Assembly: GCF_964355755.1 (NCBI RefSeq)
Contig: NC_092678.1
Location: 10,142,922-10,206,921 of the forward strand
DNA from: Antedon mediterranea
Taxonomy: Eukaryota > Echinodermata > Crinoidea > Comatulida > Antedonidae
Length of the DNA: 64,000 nucleotides
Reading direction: 5' to 3'
This document shows positions 8,723 through 21,100 of this stretch, one piece after another. The position numbers were made by a program, and so were the translations under genes. The notes under the pieces are model-generated. The model ran no database searches and was not told the origin of the DNA. It worked only from the letters and a program-made list of their open reading frames with translations. Position 1 is the stretch's first letter. Each line of letters opens with the position of its first letter.

Positions 8723-11700
8723 CGAAAATCACAAAATGGTCTAAAACGTCTCCAAATGCGATTTGAAGCTTTTCTAAGCACTTTGGTGTTTTTATGTTAA
8801 CAAGTTTTTTCGCAAATCACAAAATGGTCTAAAACGTCTCCAAATGCGATTTGAAGATATTCTGAGCACATTGGTGTTTTTATGTTAAAAAAGTTTTTTC
8901 GAAAATCACAAAATGGTCTAAAACGTTTCCAAATGCGATTTGAAGCTCTTCTGTACACTTTGATGTTTTGTGTGAAAAAGTTTTTTCGAAATGCTCAAAA
9001 TGGTCTAAAACGTTTTTAAATACGATATTAAGCTGTTTTGTGCACTTTGATGGTTTGTGTGAAAAGTTTTAACGAAATGCTCAAAATGGTCAAAAACGGT
9101 TTCTAATGTGATTTTAAGCACTTTGATGTTTTTGTGTAACCAAGTTTTTTCGAAAATCACAAATTGGTCTAAAACGTCTCCAAATGCGATTTGAAGCTTT
9201 TCTAAACACTTTGGTGCTTTTATGTTAACAAGTTTTTTCGAAAATCACAAAATGGTCTAAAACGTCTCCAAATGCGATTTGAAGCTTTTCTAAACACTTT
9301 GGTGTTTTTATGTTAACAAGTTTTTTCGAAAATCACAAAATGGTCTAAAACGTCTTCAAATGCGATTTGAAGATATTCTGAGCACTTTGGTGTTTTTCTG
9401 TTAAAAAGTTTTTTCGAAAATCACAAAATGGTCTAAAACGTCTCCAAATGCGATTTGAAGCTCTTCTGTACACTTTGATGTTTTGTGTGAAAAAGTTTTC
9501 TCGAAATGCTCAAAATGGTCTAAAACGTTTTCCAATACCATATTAAGCTATTTTGTGCAATTTGATGTTTTTATGTAACCAAGTTTTTTGAAATGCGATT
9601 TGAAGATATTCTGAGCACTTTGGTGTTTTTATGTTAAAAAGTTTTTTCGAAAATCACAAAATGGTCTAAAACGTCTCCAAATGCGATTTGAAGATATTCT
9701 GAGCACTTTGGTGTTTTTATGTTAAAAAGTTTTTTCGAAAATCACAAAATGGTCTAAAACGTCTCCAAATGCGATTTGAAGCTATTCTGTACACTTTGAT
9801 GTTTTGTGTGAAAAAGTTTTGTCGAAATGCTCAAAATGGTCTAAAACGTTTTTAAAACGATATTAAGCTATTTTGTGCTCTTTGATGTTTTTGTGTAACC
9901 AAGTTTTTTCGAAAATCACAAAATGGTCTAAAACGTCTCCAAATGCGATTTGAAGCTTTTCTAAGCACTTTGGTGTTTTTATGTTAACAAGTTTTTTCGA
10001 AAATCACAAAATGGTCTAAAACGTCTCAAAATGCGATTTGAAGGTATTCTGAGCACTTTGGTGTTTTTGTGTGAAAAGTTTTAACGAAATGCTCAAAATG
10101 GTCTAAAACGGTTTCTAATGTGATTTTAAGCACTTTGATGTTTTTGTGTAACCAAGTTTTTTCGAAAATCACAAAATGGTCTAAAACGTCTCCAAATGCG
10201 ATTTGAAGCTATTCTGTACACTTTGATGTTTTGTGTGAAAAAAGTTTTGTCGAAATGCTCAAAATGGTCTAAAACGTTTTTAAAACGATATTGAGCTATT
10301 TTGTGCTCTTTGATGTTTTTGTGTAACCAAGTTTTATCGAAATGAACAAAATGGTCTAAAACGTCTCCAAATGCGATTTGAAGCTTTTCCAAGCACTTTG
10401 CTGTTTTTATATTAAGTTTTTTCGAAAATCACAAAATGGTCTAAAACGTCTCTAAATGCGATTTGAAGGTATTCTGAGCAATTTGGTGTTTTTGTGTGAA
10501 AAGTTTTAACGAAATGCTCAAAATTGTCTAAAACGGTTTCTAATGTGATTTTAAGCACTTTGATGTTTTTGTAAAACCAAGTTTCATCGAAATGCACAAA
10601 ATGGTCTAAAACGTCCCCAAATGCGATTTGAAGCTATTCTGTACACTTTGATGTTTTGTGTGAAAAAAGTTTTGTCGAAATGCTCAAAATGGTCTAAAAC
10701 GTTTTTAAAACGATATTAAGCTATTTTGTGCTCTTTGATGTTTTTGTGTAACCAAGTTTTATCGAAATGAACAAAATGGTCTAAAACGTCTCCAAATGCG
10801 ATTTGAAGCTTTTCCAAGCACTTTGCTGTTTTTATGTTAACAGGTTTTTTCGAAAATCACAAAATGGTCTAAAACGTCTCAAAATGCGATTTGAAGGTAT
10901 TCTGAGCACTTTGGTGTTTTTGTGTGAAAAGTTTTAACGAAATGCTCAAAATTGTCTAAAACGGTTTCTAATGTGATTTTAAGCACTTTGATGTTTTTGT
11001 AAAACCAAGTTTCATCGAAATGCACAAAATGGTCTAAAATGTCTCCAAATGCGATTTGAAGCTTTTCCAAGCACTTTGCTGTTTTTATGTTAACAAGCTT
11101 TTTCGAAAATCACAAAAGGGTCTAAAACGTCTCCAAATGTGATTTGAAGATATTCTGAGCACTTTGGTATTTTTATGTTAAAAAGTTTTTTCGAAAATCA
11201 CAAAATGGTCTAAAACGTCTCCAAATGCGATTTGAAGATATTCTGAGCACTTTGGTGTTTTTATGTTAAAAAGTTTTTTCGAAAATCACAAAATGGTCTA
11301 AAACGTCTCCAAATGCGATTTGAAGCTATTCTGTACACTTTGATGTTTTGTGTGAAAAAGTTTTGTCGAAATGCTCAAAATGGTTTAAAACGTTTTTAAA
11401 ACGATATTAAGCTATTTTGTGCTCTTTGATGTTTTTGTATAACCAAGTTTCATCGAAATGCACAAAATGGTCTAAAACGTCTCCAAATACGATTTGAAGC
11501 TTTTCCAAGCACTTTGCTGTTTTTATGTTAACAAGTTTTTTCGAAAATCACAAAATTGTCTAAAACGTCTCAAAATGCGATTTGAAGGTATTCTGAGCAC
11601 TTTGGTGTTTTTGTGTGAAAAGTTTTAACGAAAAGCTCAAAATGGTCTAAAACGGTTCTAATGTGATTTTAAGCACTTTGATGTTTTTGTACAACCAAGT

Positions 11701-11919
11701 TTCATCGAAATGCTCAAAATGGTCTAAAACGTTTTTAAAACGATATTAAGCTATTTTGTGCTCTTTGATGTTTTTGTGTAACCAAGTTTTTTTCGAAAAT
11801 CACAAAATGGTCTAAAACGTCTCCAAATGCGATTTGAAGCTTTTCTAAGCACTTTGGTGTTTTTATGTTAACAAGTTTTTTCGAAAATCGCAAAATGGTC
11901 TAAAACGTCTCAAAATGCG

Positions 11920-12427
11920 ATTTGAAGGTATTCTGAGCACTTTGGTGTTTTTGTGTGAAAAGTTTTAACGAAATGCTCAAAATGGTCTAAAACGGTTTCT
12001 AATGTGATTTTAACCACTTTGATGTTTTTGTGTAACCAAGTTCTTTTCGAAAATCACAAAATGGTCTAAAACGTCTCCAAATGCGATTTGAAGCTTTTCT
12101 AAGCACTTTGGTGTTTTTATGTTAACAAGTTTTTTCGAAAATCACAAAATGGTCTAAAACGTCTCAAAATGCGATTTGAAGGTATTCTGAGCACTTTGGT
12201 GTTTTTGTGTGAAAAGTTTTAACGAAATGCTCAAAATGGTCTAAAACGGTTTCTAATGTGATTTTAACCACTTTGATGTTTTTGTGTAACCAAGTTTTTT
12301 CGAAAATCACAAAATGGTCTAAAACGTCTCCAAATGCGATTTGAAGCTTTTCTAAGCACTTTGGTGTTTTTATGTTAACAAGTTTTTTCGAAAATCACAA
12401 AATGGTCTAAAACGTCTCCAAATGCGA
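11920..12427. repeat. Tandem 254-bp trimers (D-E-A-prime)
   Basis: The TTTTAACCAC form of type E occurs at 12011 and again 254 bp later at 12265. The 254-bp period is one 88-bp A-prime, one 87-bp D and one 79-bp E (the extra base is a C in GTTCTTTTCG of the first copy). The matching place in unit 4 keeps only one trimer (near 21469), which explains the change of offset from 9454 to 9200. Paired trimers recur near 27246/27500, 34290/34544, 41549/41803, 49872/50126, 51508/51762, 53305/53559 and 57726/57980. Confidence 0.85.
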
Positions 12428-15419
12428 TTTGAAGCTATTCTGTACACTTTGATGTTTTGTGTGAAAAAAGTTTTGTCGAAATGCTCAAAATGGTCTAAAA
12501 CGTTTTTAAAACGATATTAAGCTATTTTGTGCTCTTTGATGTTTTTGTGTAACCAAGTTTTATCGAAATGAACAAAATGTTCTAAAACGTCTCCAAATGC
12601 GATTTGAAGCTTTTCCAAGCACTTTGCTGTTTTTATGTTAAGTTTTTTCGAAAATCACAAATTGGTCTAAAACGTCTCTAAATGCGAGTTGAAGGTATTC
12701 TGAGCACTTTGGTGTTTTTGTGTGAAAAGTTTTAACGAAATGCTCAAAATTGTCTAAAACGGTTTCTAATGTGATTTTAAGCACTTTGATGTTTTTGTAA
12801 AACCAAGTTTCATCGAAATGCACAAAATGGTCTAAAACGTCTCCAAATGCGATTTGAAGCTTTTCCAAGCACTTTGCTGTTTTTATGTTAACAAGCTTTT
12901 TCGAAAATCACAAAATGGTCTAAAACGTCTCCAAATGCGATTTGAAGATATTCTGAGCACTTTGGTGTTTTTATGTTAAAAAGTTTTTTCGAAAATCACA
13001 AAATGGTCTAAAACGTCTCCAAATGCGATTTGAAGCTCTTCTGTACACTTTGATGTTTTGTGTGAATAAGTTTTGTCAAAATGCTCAAAATGGTCTAAAA
13101 CGTTTTTAAAACGATATTAAGCTATTTTGTGCTCTTTGATGTTTTTGTATAACCAAGTTTTTTCGAAAATCACAAAATTGTCTAAAACGTCTCCAAATGC
13201 GATTTGAAGATATTCTGAGCACTTTGGTGTTTTTATGTTAAAAAGTTTTTTCGAAAATCACAAAATGGTCTAAAACGTCTCCAAATGCGATTTGAAGATA
13301 TTCTGAGCACTTTGGTGTTTTGTGTGAAAAGTTTTGTCGAAATGCTCAAAATGGTCTAAAACGTTTTTAAAACGATATTAAGCTATTTTGTGCTCTTTGA
13401 TGTTTTTGTGTAACCAAGTTTCATCGAAATGAACAAAATGGTCTAAAACGTCTCCAAATGCGATTTGAAGCTTTTCTAAGCACTTTGGTGTTTTTATGTT
13501 AACAAGTTTTTTCGAAAATCACAAAATGGTCTAAAACGTCTCCAAATGCGATTTGAAGATATTCTGAGCACTTTGCTGTTTTTATGTTAACAAGTTTTTT
13601 CGAAAATCACAAAATGGTCTAAAACGTCTCAAAATGCTATTTGAAGGTATTCTGAGCACTTTGGTGTTTTTGTGTGAAAAGTTTTAACGAAATGCTCAAA
13701 ATGGTCTAAAACGGTTCTAATGTGATTTTAAGCACTTTGATGTTTTTGTATAACCAAGTTTCATCGAAATGCTCAAAATGGTCTAAAACGTTTTTAAAAC
13801 GATATTAAGCTATTTTGTGCTCTTTGATGTTTTTGTGTAACGAAGTTTCATCGAAATGAACAAAATGGTCTAAAACGTCTCCAAATGCGATTTGAAGCTT
13901 TTCCAAGCACTTTGCTGTTTTTATGTTAACAAGTTTTTTCGAAAATCACAAAATGGCCTAAAACGTCTCAAAATGCGATTTCAAGGTATTCTGAGCACTT
14001 TGGTGTTTTTGTGTGAAAGGTTTTAACGAAATGCTCAAAATGGTCTAAAACGGTTTCTAATGTGATTTTAAGCACTTTGATGTTTTTGTATAACCAAGTT
14101 TCATCGAAATGCACAAAATGGTCTAAAACGTCTCCAAATGCGATTTGAAGCTTTTCTAAGCACTTTGCTGTTTTTATGTTAAAAAGTTTTTTCGAAAATC
14201 ACAAAATGGTCTAAAACGTCTCCAAATGCGATTTGAAGATATTCTGAGCACTTTGGTGTTTTTATGTTAAAAAGTTTTTTCGAAAATCACAAAATGGTCT
14301 AAAACGTCTCCAAATGCGATTTGAAGATATTCTGAGCACTTTGGTGTTTTTATGTTAAAAAGTTTTTTCGAAAATCACAAAATGGTCTAAAACGTCTCCA
14401 AATGCGATTTGAAGCTATTCTGTACACTTTGATGTTTTGTGTGAAAAAGTTTTGTCGAAATGCTCAAAATGGTCTAAAACGTTTTTAAAACGATATTAAG
14501 CTATTTTGTGCTCTTTGATGTTTTTGTGTAACCAAGTTTTATCGAAATGAACAAAATGGTCTAAAACGTCTCCAAATGCGATTTGAAGCTTTTCTAAGCA
14601 CTTTGCTGTTTTTATGTTAACAAGTTTTTTCGAAAATCACAAAATGGTCTAAAACGTCTCCAAATGGGATTTGAAGCTTTTCTAAGCACTTTGGTGTTTT
14701 TATGTTAACAAGTTTTTTCGAAAAACACAAAATGGTCTAAAACGTCTCCAAATGCGATTTGAAGATATTCTGAGCACTTTGGTGTTTTTATGTTAAAAAG
14801 TATTTTCGAAAATCACAAAATGGTCTAAAACGTCTCCAAATGCGATTTGAAGCTCTTCTGTACACTTTGATGTTTTGTGTGAAAAAGTTTAGTCGAAATG
14901 CTCAAAATGGTCTAAAACGTTTTTAAAACGATATTAAGCTATTTTGTGCTCTTTGATGTTTTTGTGTAACCAAGTTTCATCGAAAATCACAAAATGGTCT
15001 AAAACGTCTCCAAATGCGATTTGAAGCTTTTCCAAGCACTTTGCTGTTTTTATGTTAACAAGTTTTTTCGAAAATCACAAAATGGTCTAAAACGTCTCAA
15101 AATGCGATTTGAAGGTATTCTGAGCACTTTGGTGTTTTTGTGTGAAAAGTTTTAACGAAATGCTCAAAATTGTCTAAAACGGTTTCTAATGTGATTTTAA
15201 GCACTTTGATGTTTTTGTAAAACCAAGTTTCATCGAAATGAACAAAATGGTCTAAAATGTCTCCAAATGCGATTTGAAGCTTTTCCAAGCACTTTGCTGT
15301 TTTTATGTTAACAAGCTTTTTCGAAAATCACAAAATGGTCTAAAACGTCTCCAAATGCGATTTGAAGATATTCTGAGCACTTTGGTGTTTTTATGTTAAA
15401 AAGTTTTTTCGAAAATCAC

Positions 15420-15620
15420 AAAATGGTCTAAAACGTCTCCAAATGCGATTTGAAGATATTCTAAGCACTTTGGTGTTTTTATGTTAACAAGTTTTTTCGA
15501 AAATCACAAAATGGTCTAAAACGTCTCCAAATGCGATTTGAAGATATTCTAAGCACTTTGGTGTTTTTATGTTAACAAGTTTTTTCGAAAATCACAAAAT
15601 GGTCTAAAACGTCTCCAAAT
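15420..15620. repeat. Duplicated GATATTCTAAGC A-type monomer
   Basis: Two successive 88-bp monomers carry the hybrid combination GATATTCTAAGCAC with TGTTAACAAG (near 15456 and 15544). Unit 4 has the same pair near 24656 and 24744, whereas the 38.3-45.1 kb copy has a single one near 44994. The pair groups units 3 and 4 together against the 38-45 kb copy. Confidence 0.82.
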
Positions 15621-15734
15621 GCGATTTGAAGATATTCTGAGCACTTTGGTGTTTTTCTGTTAAAAAGTATTTTCGAAAATCACAAAATGGTCTAAAACGT
15701 CTCCAAATGCGATTTGAAGCTCTTCTGTACACTT

Positions 15735-15906
15735 TGATGTTTTGTGTGAAAAAGTTTAGTCGAAATGCTCAAAATGGTCTAAAACGTTTTTAAAACGATA
15801 TTAAGCTATTTTGTGCTCTTTGATGTTTTGTGTGAAAAAGTTTAGTCGAAATGCTCAAAATGGTCTAAAACGTTTTTAAAACGATATTAAGCTATTTTGT
15901 GCTCTT
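15735..15906. repeat. 86-bp local tandem duplication in unit 3
   Basis: The stretch beginning TGATGTTTTGTGTG at 15735 is repeated at 15821. The downstream TTTTTGTGTAACC end expected of the first C monomer has been replaced by a B-type GTTTTGTGTGAAAAAG, so recombination took place within the shared TTTGATGTTTTG. The homologous site in unit 4 (near 24950) has a single copy, and the offset between the two units changes from 9200 to 9114 across this point, exactly 86 bp. Confidence 0.88.
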
Positions 15907-16290
15907 TGATGTTTTTGTGTAACCAAGTTTCATCGAAAATCACAAAATGGTCTAAAACGTCTCCAAATGCGATTTGAAGCTTTTCCAAGCACTTTGCTGT
16001 TTTTATGTTAACAAGTTTTTTCGAAAATCACAAAATGGTCTAAAACGTCTCAAAATACGATATTAAGCTGTTTTGTGCACTTTGATGATTTGTGTGAAAA
16101 GTTTTAACGAAATGCTCAAAATGGTCTAAAACGGTTTCTAATGTGATTTTAAGCACTTTGATGTTTTTATGTAGCCAAGTTTTTTCGAAAATCACAAAAT
16201 GGTCAAAAACGTCTCCAAATGCGATTTGAAGCTTTTCTAAGCACTTTGGTTTTTTTATGTTAACAAGTTTTTTCGAAAATCACAAAATGG

Positions 16291-18170
16291 TCTAAAACGT
16301 CTTCAAATGCGATTTGAAGATATTCTGAGCACTTTGGTGTTTTTCTGTTAAAAAGTATTTTCGAAAATCACAAAATGGCCTAAAACGTCTCCAAATGCGA
16401 TTTGAAGCTATTCTGTACACTTTGATGTTTTGTGTGAAAAAGTTTTGTCAAAATGCTCAAAATGGTCTAAAACGTTTTTAAAACGATATTAAGCTATTTT
16501 GTGCTCTTTGATGTGTTTGTATAACCAAGTTTTTTCGAAAATCACAAAATGGTCTAAAACGTCTCCAAATGCGATTTGAAGCTTTTCCAAGCACTTTGCT
16601 GTTTTTATGTTAACAATTTTTTTCGAAAATCATAAAATGGTCTAAAACGTCTCCAAATGCGATTTGAAGCTATTCTGTACACTTTGATGTTTTGTGTGAA
16701 AAGTTTTGTCGAAATGCTCAAAATGGTCTAAAACGTTTTTAAAACGATATTAAGCTATTTTGTGCTCTTTGATGTTTTTGTGTAACCAAGTTTCATCGAA
16801 ATGCGCAAAATGGTCTAAAACGTCTCCAAATGCGATTTGAAGCTTTTCTAAGCACTTTGGTGTTTTTATGTTAACAAGTTTTTTCGAAAATCACAAAATG
16901 GTCTAAAACGTCTCCAAATGCGATTTGAAGATATTCTGAGCACTTTGCTGTTTTTATGTTAACAAGTTTTTTCGAAAATCACAAAATGGTCTAAAACGTC
17001 TCAAAATGCTATTTGAAGGTATTCTGAGCACTTTGGTGTTTTTGTGTGAAAAGTTTTAACGAAATGCTCAAAATGGTCTAAAACGGTTCTAATGTGATTT
17101 TAAGCACTTTGATGTTTTTGTATAACCAAGTTTCATCGAAATGCTCAAAATGGTCTAAAACGTTTTTAAAACGATATTAAGCTATTTTGTGCTCTTTGAT
17201 GTTTTTGTGTAACCAAGTTTTATCGAAATGAACAAAATGGTCTAAAACGTCTCCAAATGCGATTTGAAGCTTTTCTAAGCACTTTGCTGTTTTTATGTTA
17301 ACAAGTTTTTTCGAAAATCACAAAATGGTCTAAAACGTCTCCAAATGCGATTTGAAGCTTTTCCAAGCACTTTGCTGTTTTTATGTTAACAAGTTTTTTC
17401 GAAAATCACAAAATGGTCTAAAACGTCTCCAAATGCGATTTGAAGATATTCTGAGCACTTTGCTGTTTTTATGTTAACAAGTTTTTTCGAAAATCACAAA
17501 ATGGTCTAAAACGTCTCAAAATGCTATTTGAAGGTATTCTGAGCACTTTGGTGTTTTTGTGTGAAAAGTTTTAACGAAATGCTCAAAATGGTCTAAAACG
17601 GTTCTAATGTGATTTTAAGCACTTTGATGTTTTTGTATAACCAAGTTTCATCGAAATGCTCAAAATGGTCTAAAACGTTTTTAAAACGATATTAAGCTAT
17701 TTTGTGCTCTTTGATGTTTTTGTGTAACCAAGTTTTATCGAAATGAACAAAATGGTCTAAAACGTCTCCAAATGCGATTTGAAGCTTTTCTAAGCACTTT
17801 GCTGTTTTTATGTTAACAAGTTTTTTCGAAAATCACAAAATGGTCTAAAACGTCTCCAAATGGGATTTGAAGCTTTTCTAAGCACTTTGGTGTTTTTATG
17901 TTAACAAGTTTTTTCGAAAATCACAAAATGGTCTAAAACGTCTCCAAATGCGATTTGAAGATATTCTGAGCACTTTGGTGTTTTTATGTTAAAAAGTTTT
18001 TTCGAAAATCACAAAATGGTCTAAAACGTCTCCAAATGCGAGTTGAAGCTATTCTGTACACTTTGATGTTTTGTGTGAAAAAGTTTTGTCGAAATGCTCA
18101 AAATGGTCTAAAACGTTTTTAAAACGATATTAAGCTATTTTGTGCTCTTTGATGTTTTTGTGTAACCAAG
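16291..18170. repeat. Linker between units 3 and 4, with 515-bp tandem duplication
   Basis: This stretch is ordinary monomer sequence. A 515-bp block (about 16861-17375) is repeated immediately (about 17376-17860); the shared marker TCAAAATGCTATTTG lies at 17001 and 17516. A distinctive AACAATTTTTTTCG followed by AATCATAAAATGG occurs near 16615 and recurs near 35601. Upstream and downstream monomers match pieces of 13.3-14.7 kb. GCGAGTTGAAGC near 18048 is also shared with about 38121 and 54390. Confidence 0.83.
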
Positions 18171-21100
18171 TTTTTTCGAAAATCACAAAATGGTCTAAAA
18201 CGTCTCCAAATGCGATTTGAAGCTTTTCTAAGCACTTTGGTGTTTTTATGTTAACAAGTTTTTTCGCAAATCACAAAATGGTCTAAAACGTCTCCAAATG
18301 CGATTTGAAGATATTCTGAGCACATTGGTGTTTTTATGTTAAAAAAGTTTTTTCGAAAATCACAAAATGGTCTAAAACGTTTCCAAATGCGATTTGAAGC
18401 TCTTCTGTACACTTTGATGTTTTGTGTGAAAAAGTTTTTTCGAAATGCTCAAAATGGTCTAAAACGTTTTTAAATACGATATTAAGCTGTTTTGTGCACT
18501 TTGATGGTTTGTGTGAAAAGTTTTAACGAAATGCTCAAAATGGTCAAAAACGGTTTCTAATGTGATTTTAAGCACTTTGATGTTTTTGTGTAACCAAGTT
18601 TTTTCGAAAATCACAAATTGGTCTAAAACGTCTCCAAATGCGATTTGAAGCTTTTCTAAACACTTTGGTGCTTTTATGTTAACAAGTTTTTTCGAAAATC
18701 ACAAAATGGTCTAAAACGTCTCCAAATGCGATTTGAAGCTTTTCTAAACACTTTGGTGTTTTTATGTTAACAAGTTTTTTCGAAAATCACAAAATGGTCT
18801 AAAACGTCTTCAAATGCGATTTGAAGATATTCTGAGCACTTTGGTGTTTTTCTGTTAAAAAGTTTTTTCGAAAATCACAAAATGGTCTAAAACGTCTCCA
18901 AATGCGATTTGAAGCTCTTCTGTACACTTTGATGTTTTGTGTGAAAAAGTTTTCTCGAAATGCTCAAAATGGTCTAAAACGTTTTCCAATACCATATTAA
19001 GCTATTTTGTGCAATTTGATGTTTTTATGTAACCAAGTTTTTTGAAATGCGATTTGAAGATATTCTGAGCACTTTGGTGTTTTTATGTTAAAAAGTTTTT
19101 TCGAAAATCACAAAATGGTCTAAAACGTCTCCAAATGCGATTTGAAGATATTCTGAGCACTTTGGTGTTTTTATGTTAAAAAGTTTTTTCGAAAATCACA
19201 AAATGGTCTAAAACGTCTCCAAATGCGATTTGAAGCTATTCTGTACACTTTGATGTTTTGTGTGAAAAAGTTTTGTCGAAATGCTCAAAATGGTCTAAAA
19301 CGTTTTTAAAACGATATTAAGCTATTATGTGCTCTTTGATGTTTTTGTGTAACCAAGTTTTTTCGAAAATCACAAAATGGTCTAAAACGTCTCCAAATGC
19401 GATTTGAAGCTTTTCTAAGCACTTTGGTGTTTTTATGTTAACAAGTTTTTTCGAAAATCACAAAATGGTCTAAAACGTCTCAAAATGCGATTTGAAGGTA
19501 TTCTGAGCACTTTGGTGTTTTTGTGTGAAAAGTTTTAACGAAATGCTCAAAATGGTCTAAAACGGTTTCTAATGTGATTTTAAGCACTTTGATGTTTTTG
19601 TGTAACCAAGTTTTTTCGAAAATCACAAAATGGTCTAAAACGTCTCCAAATGCGATTTGAAGCTATTCTGTACACTTTGATGTTTTGTGTGAAAAAAGTT
19701 TTGTCGAAATGCTCAAAATGGTCTAAAACGTTTTTAAAACGATATTGAGCTATTTTGTGCTCTTTGATGTTTTTGTGTAACCAAGTTTTATCGAAATGAA
19801 CAAAATGGTCTAAAACGTCTCCAAATGCGATTTGAAGCTTTTCCAAGCACTTTGCTGTTTTTATATTAAGTTTTTTCGAAAATCACAAAATGGTCTAAAA
19901 CGTCTCTAAATGCGATTTGAAGGTATTCTGAGCAATTTGGTGTTTTTGTGTGAAAAGTTTTAACGAAATGCTCAAAATTGTCTAAAACGGTTTCTAATGT
20001 GATTTTAAGCACTTTGATGTTTTTGTAAAACCAAGTTTCATCGAAATGCACAAAATGGTCTAAAACGTCTCCAAATGCGATTTGAAGCTATTCTGTACAC
20101 TTTGATGTTTTGTGTGAAAAAAGTTTTGTCGAAATGCTCAAAATGGTCTAAAACGTTTTTAAAACGATATTAAGCTATTTTGTGCTCTTTGATGTTTTTG
20201 TGTAACCAAGTTTTATCGAAATGAACAAAATGGTCTAAAACGTCTCCAAATGCGATTTGAAGCTTTTCCAAGCACTTTGCTGTTTTTATGTTAACAGGTT
20301 TTTTCGAAAATCACAAAATGGTCTAAAACGTCTCAAAATGCGATTTGAAGGTATTCTGAGCACTTTGGTGTTTTTGTGTGAAAAGTTTTAACGAAATGCT
20401 CAAAATTGTCTAAAACGGTTTCTAATGTGATTTTAAGCACTTTGATGTTTTTGTAAAACCAAGTTTCATCGAAATGCACAAAATGGTCTAAAATGTCTCC
20501 AAATGCGATTTGAAGCTTTTCCAAGCACTTTGCTGTTTTTATGTTAACAAGCTTTTTCGAAAATCACAAAAGGGTCTAAAACGTCTCCAAATGTGATTTG
20601 AAGATATTCTGAGCACTTTGGTATTTTTATGTTAAAAAGTTTTTTCGAAAATCACAAAATGGTCTAAAACGTCTCCAAATGCGATTTGAAGATATTCTGA
20701 GCACTTTGGTGTTTTTATGTTAAAAAGTTTTTTCGAAAATCACAAAATGGTCTAAAACGTCTCCAAATGCGATTTGAAGCTATTCTGTACACTTTGATGT
20801 TTTGTGTGAAAAAGTTTTGTCGAAATGCTCAAAATGGTTTAAAACGTTTTTAAAACGATATTAAGCTATTTTGTGCTCTTTGATGTTTTTGTATAACCAA
20901 GTTTCATCGAAATGCACAAAATGGTCTAAAACGTCTCCAAATACGATTTGAAGCTTTTCCAAGCACTTTGCTGTTTTTATGTTAACAAGTTTTTTCGAAA
21001 ATCACAAAATTGTCTAAAACGTCTCAAAATGCGATTTGAAGGTATTCTGAGCACTTTGGTGTTTTTGTGTGAAAAGTTTTAACGAAAAGCTCAAAATGGT

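Larger units (their letters stand above)
8723..16290. repeat. Higher-order unit 3 (~7.6 kb), most widely copied module
   Basis: The beginning (8723 to about 10590) repeats the ggtgC, fused-pair, 88-bp-B and GAGCAATTTGG succession of unit 1. The remainder adds two tandem TTTTAACCAC trimers (12011 and 12265), a GTGAATAAG B variant (near 13070), a GTAACGAAG marker (13841) and the CTGTTTTGTGCAC variant (near 16065). Near-identical copies lie at +9454/+9200/+9114 (unit 4), +29538 (38.3-45.1 kb) and, for its first 3.4 kb, +45715 (54.6-58.0 kb). Confidence 0.87.

Noticed and set aside
10412-10597. 61-62-codon minus-strand frames beginning with GTG (also near 19866, 27610, 39950, 48273, 56127, 58090)
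   Set aside because: They begin at GTG in the GTGCATTTCGATG complement of a CGAAATGCAC cassette and run through D-E monomers. No ribosome binding context, no ATG and no non-repeat sequence.
16600-16640. Poly-T tract as a retroelement tail or insertion site
   Set aside because: AACAATTTTTTTCG is a one-base variant of AACAAGTTTTTTCG and is copied at 35.6 kb within the same module. No target-site duplication or element sequence is present.
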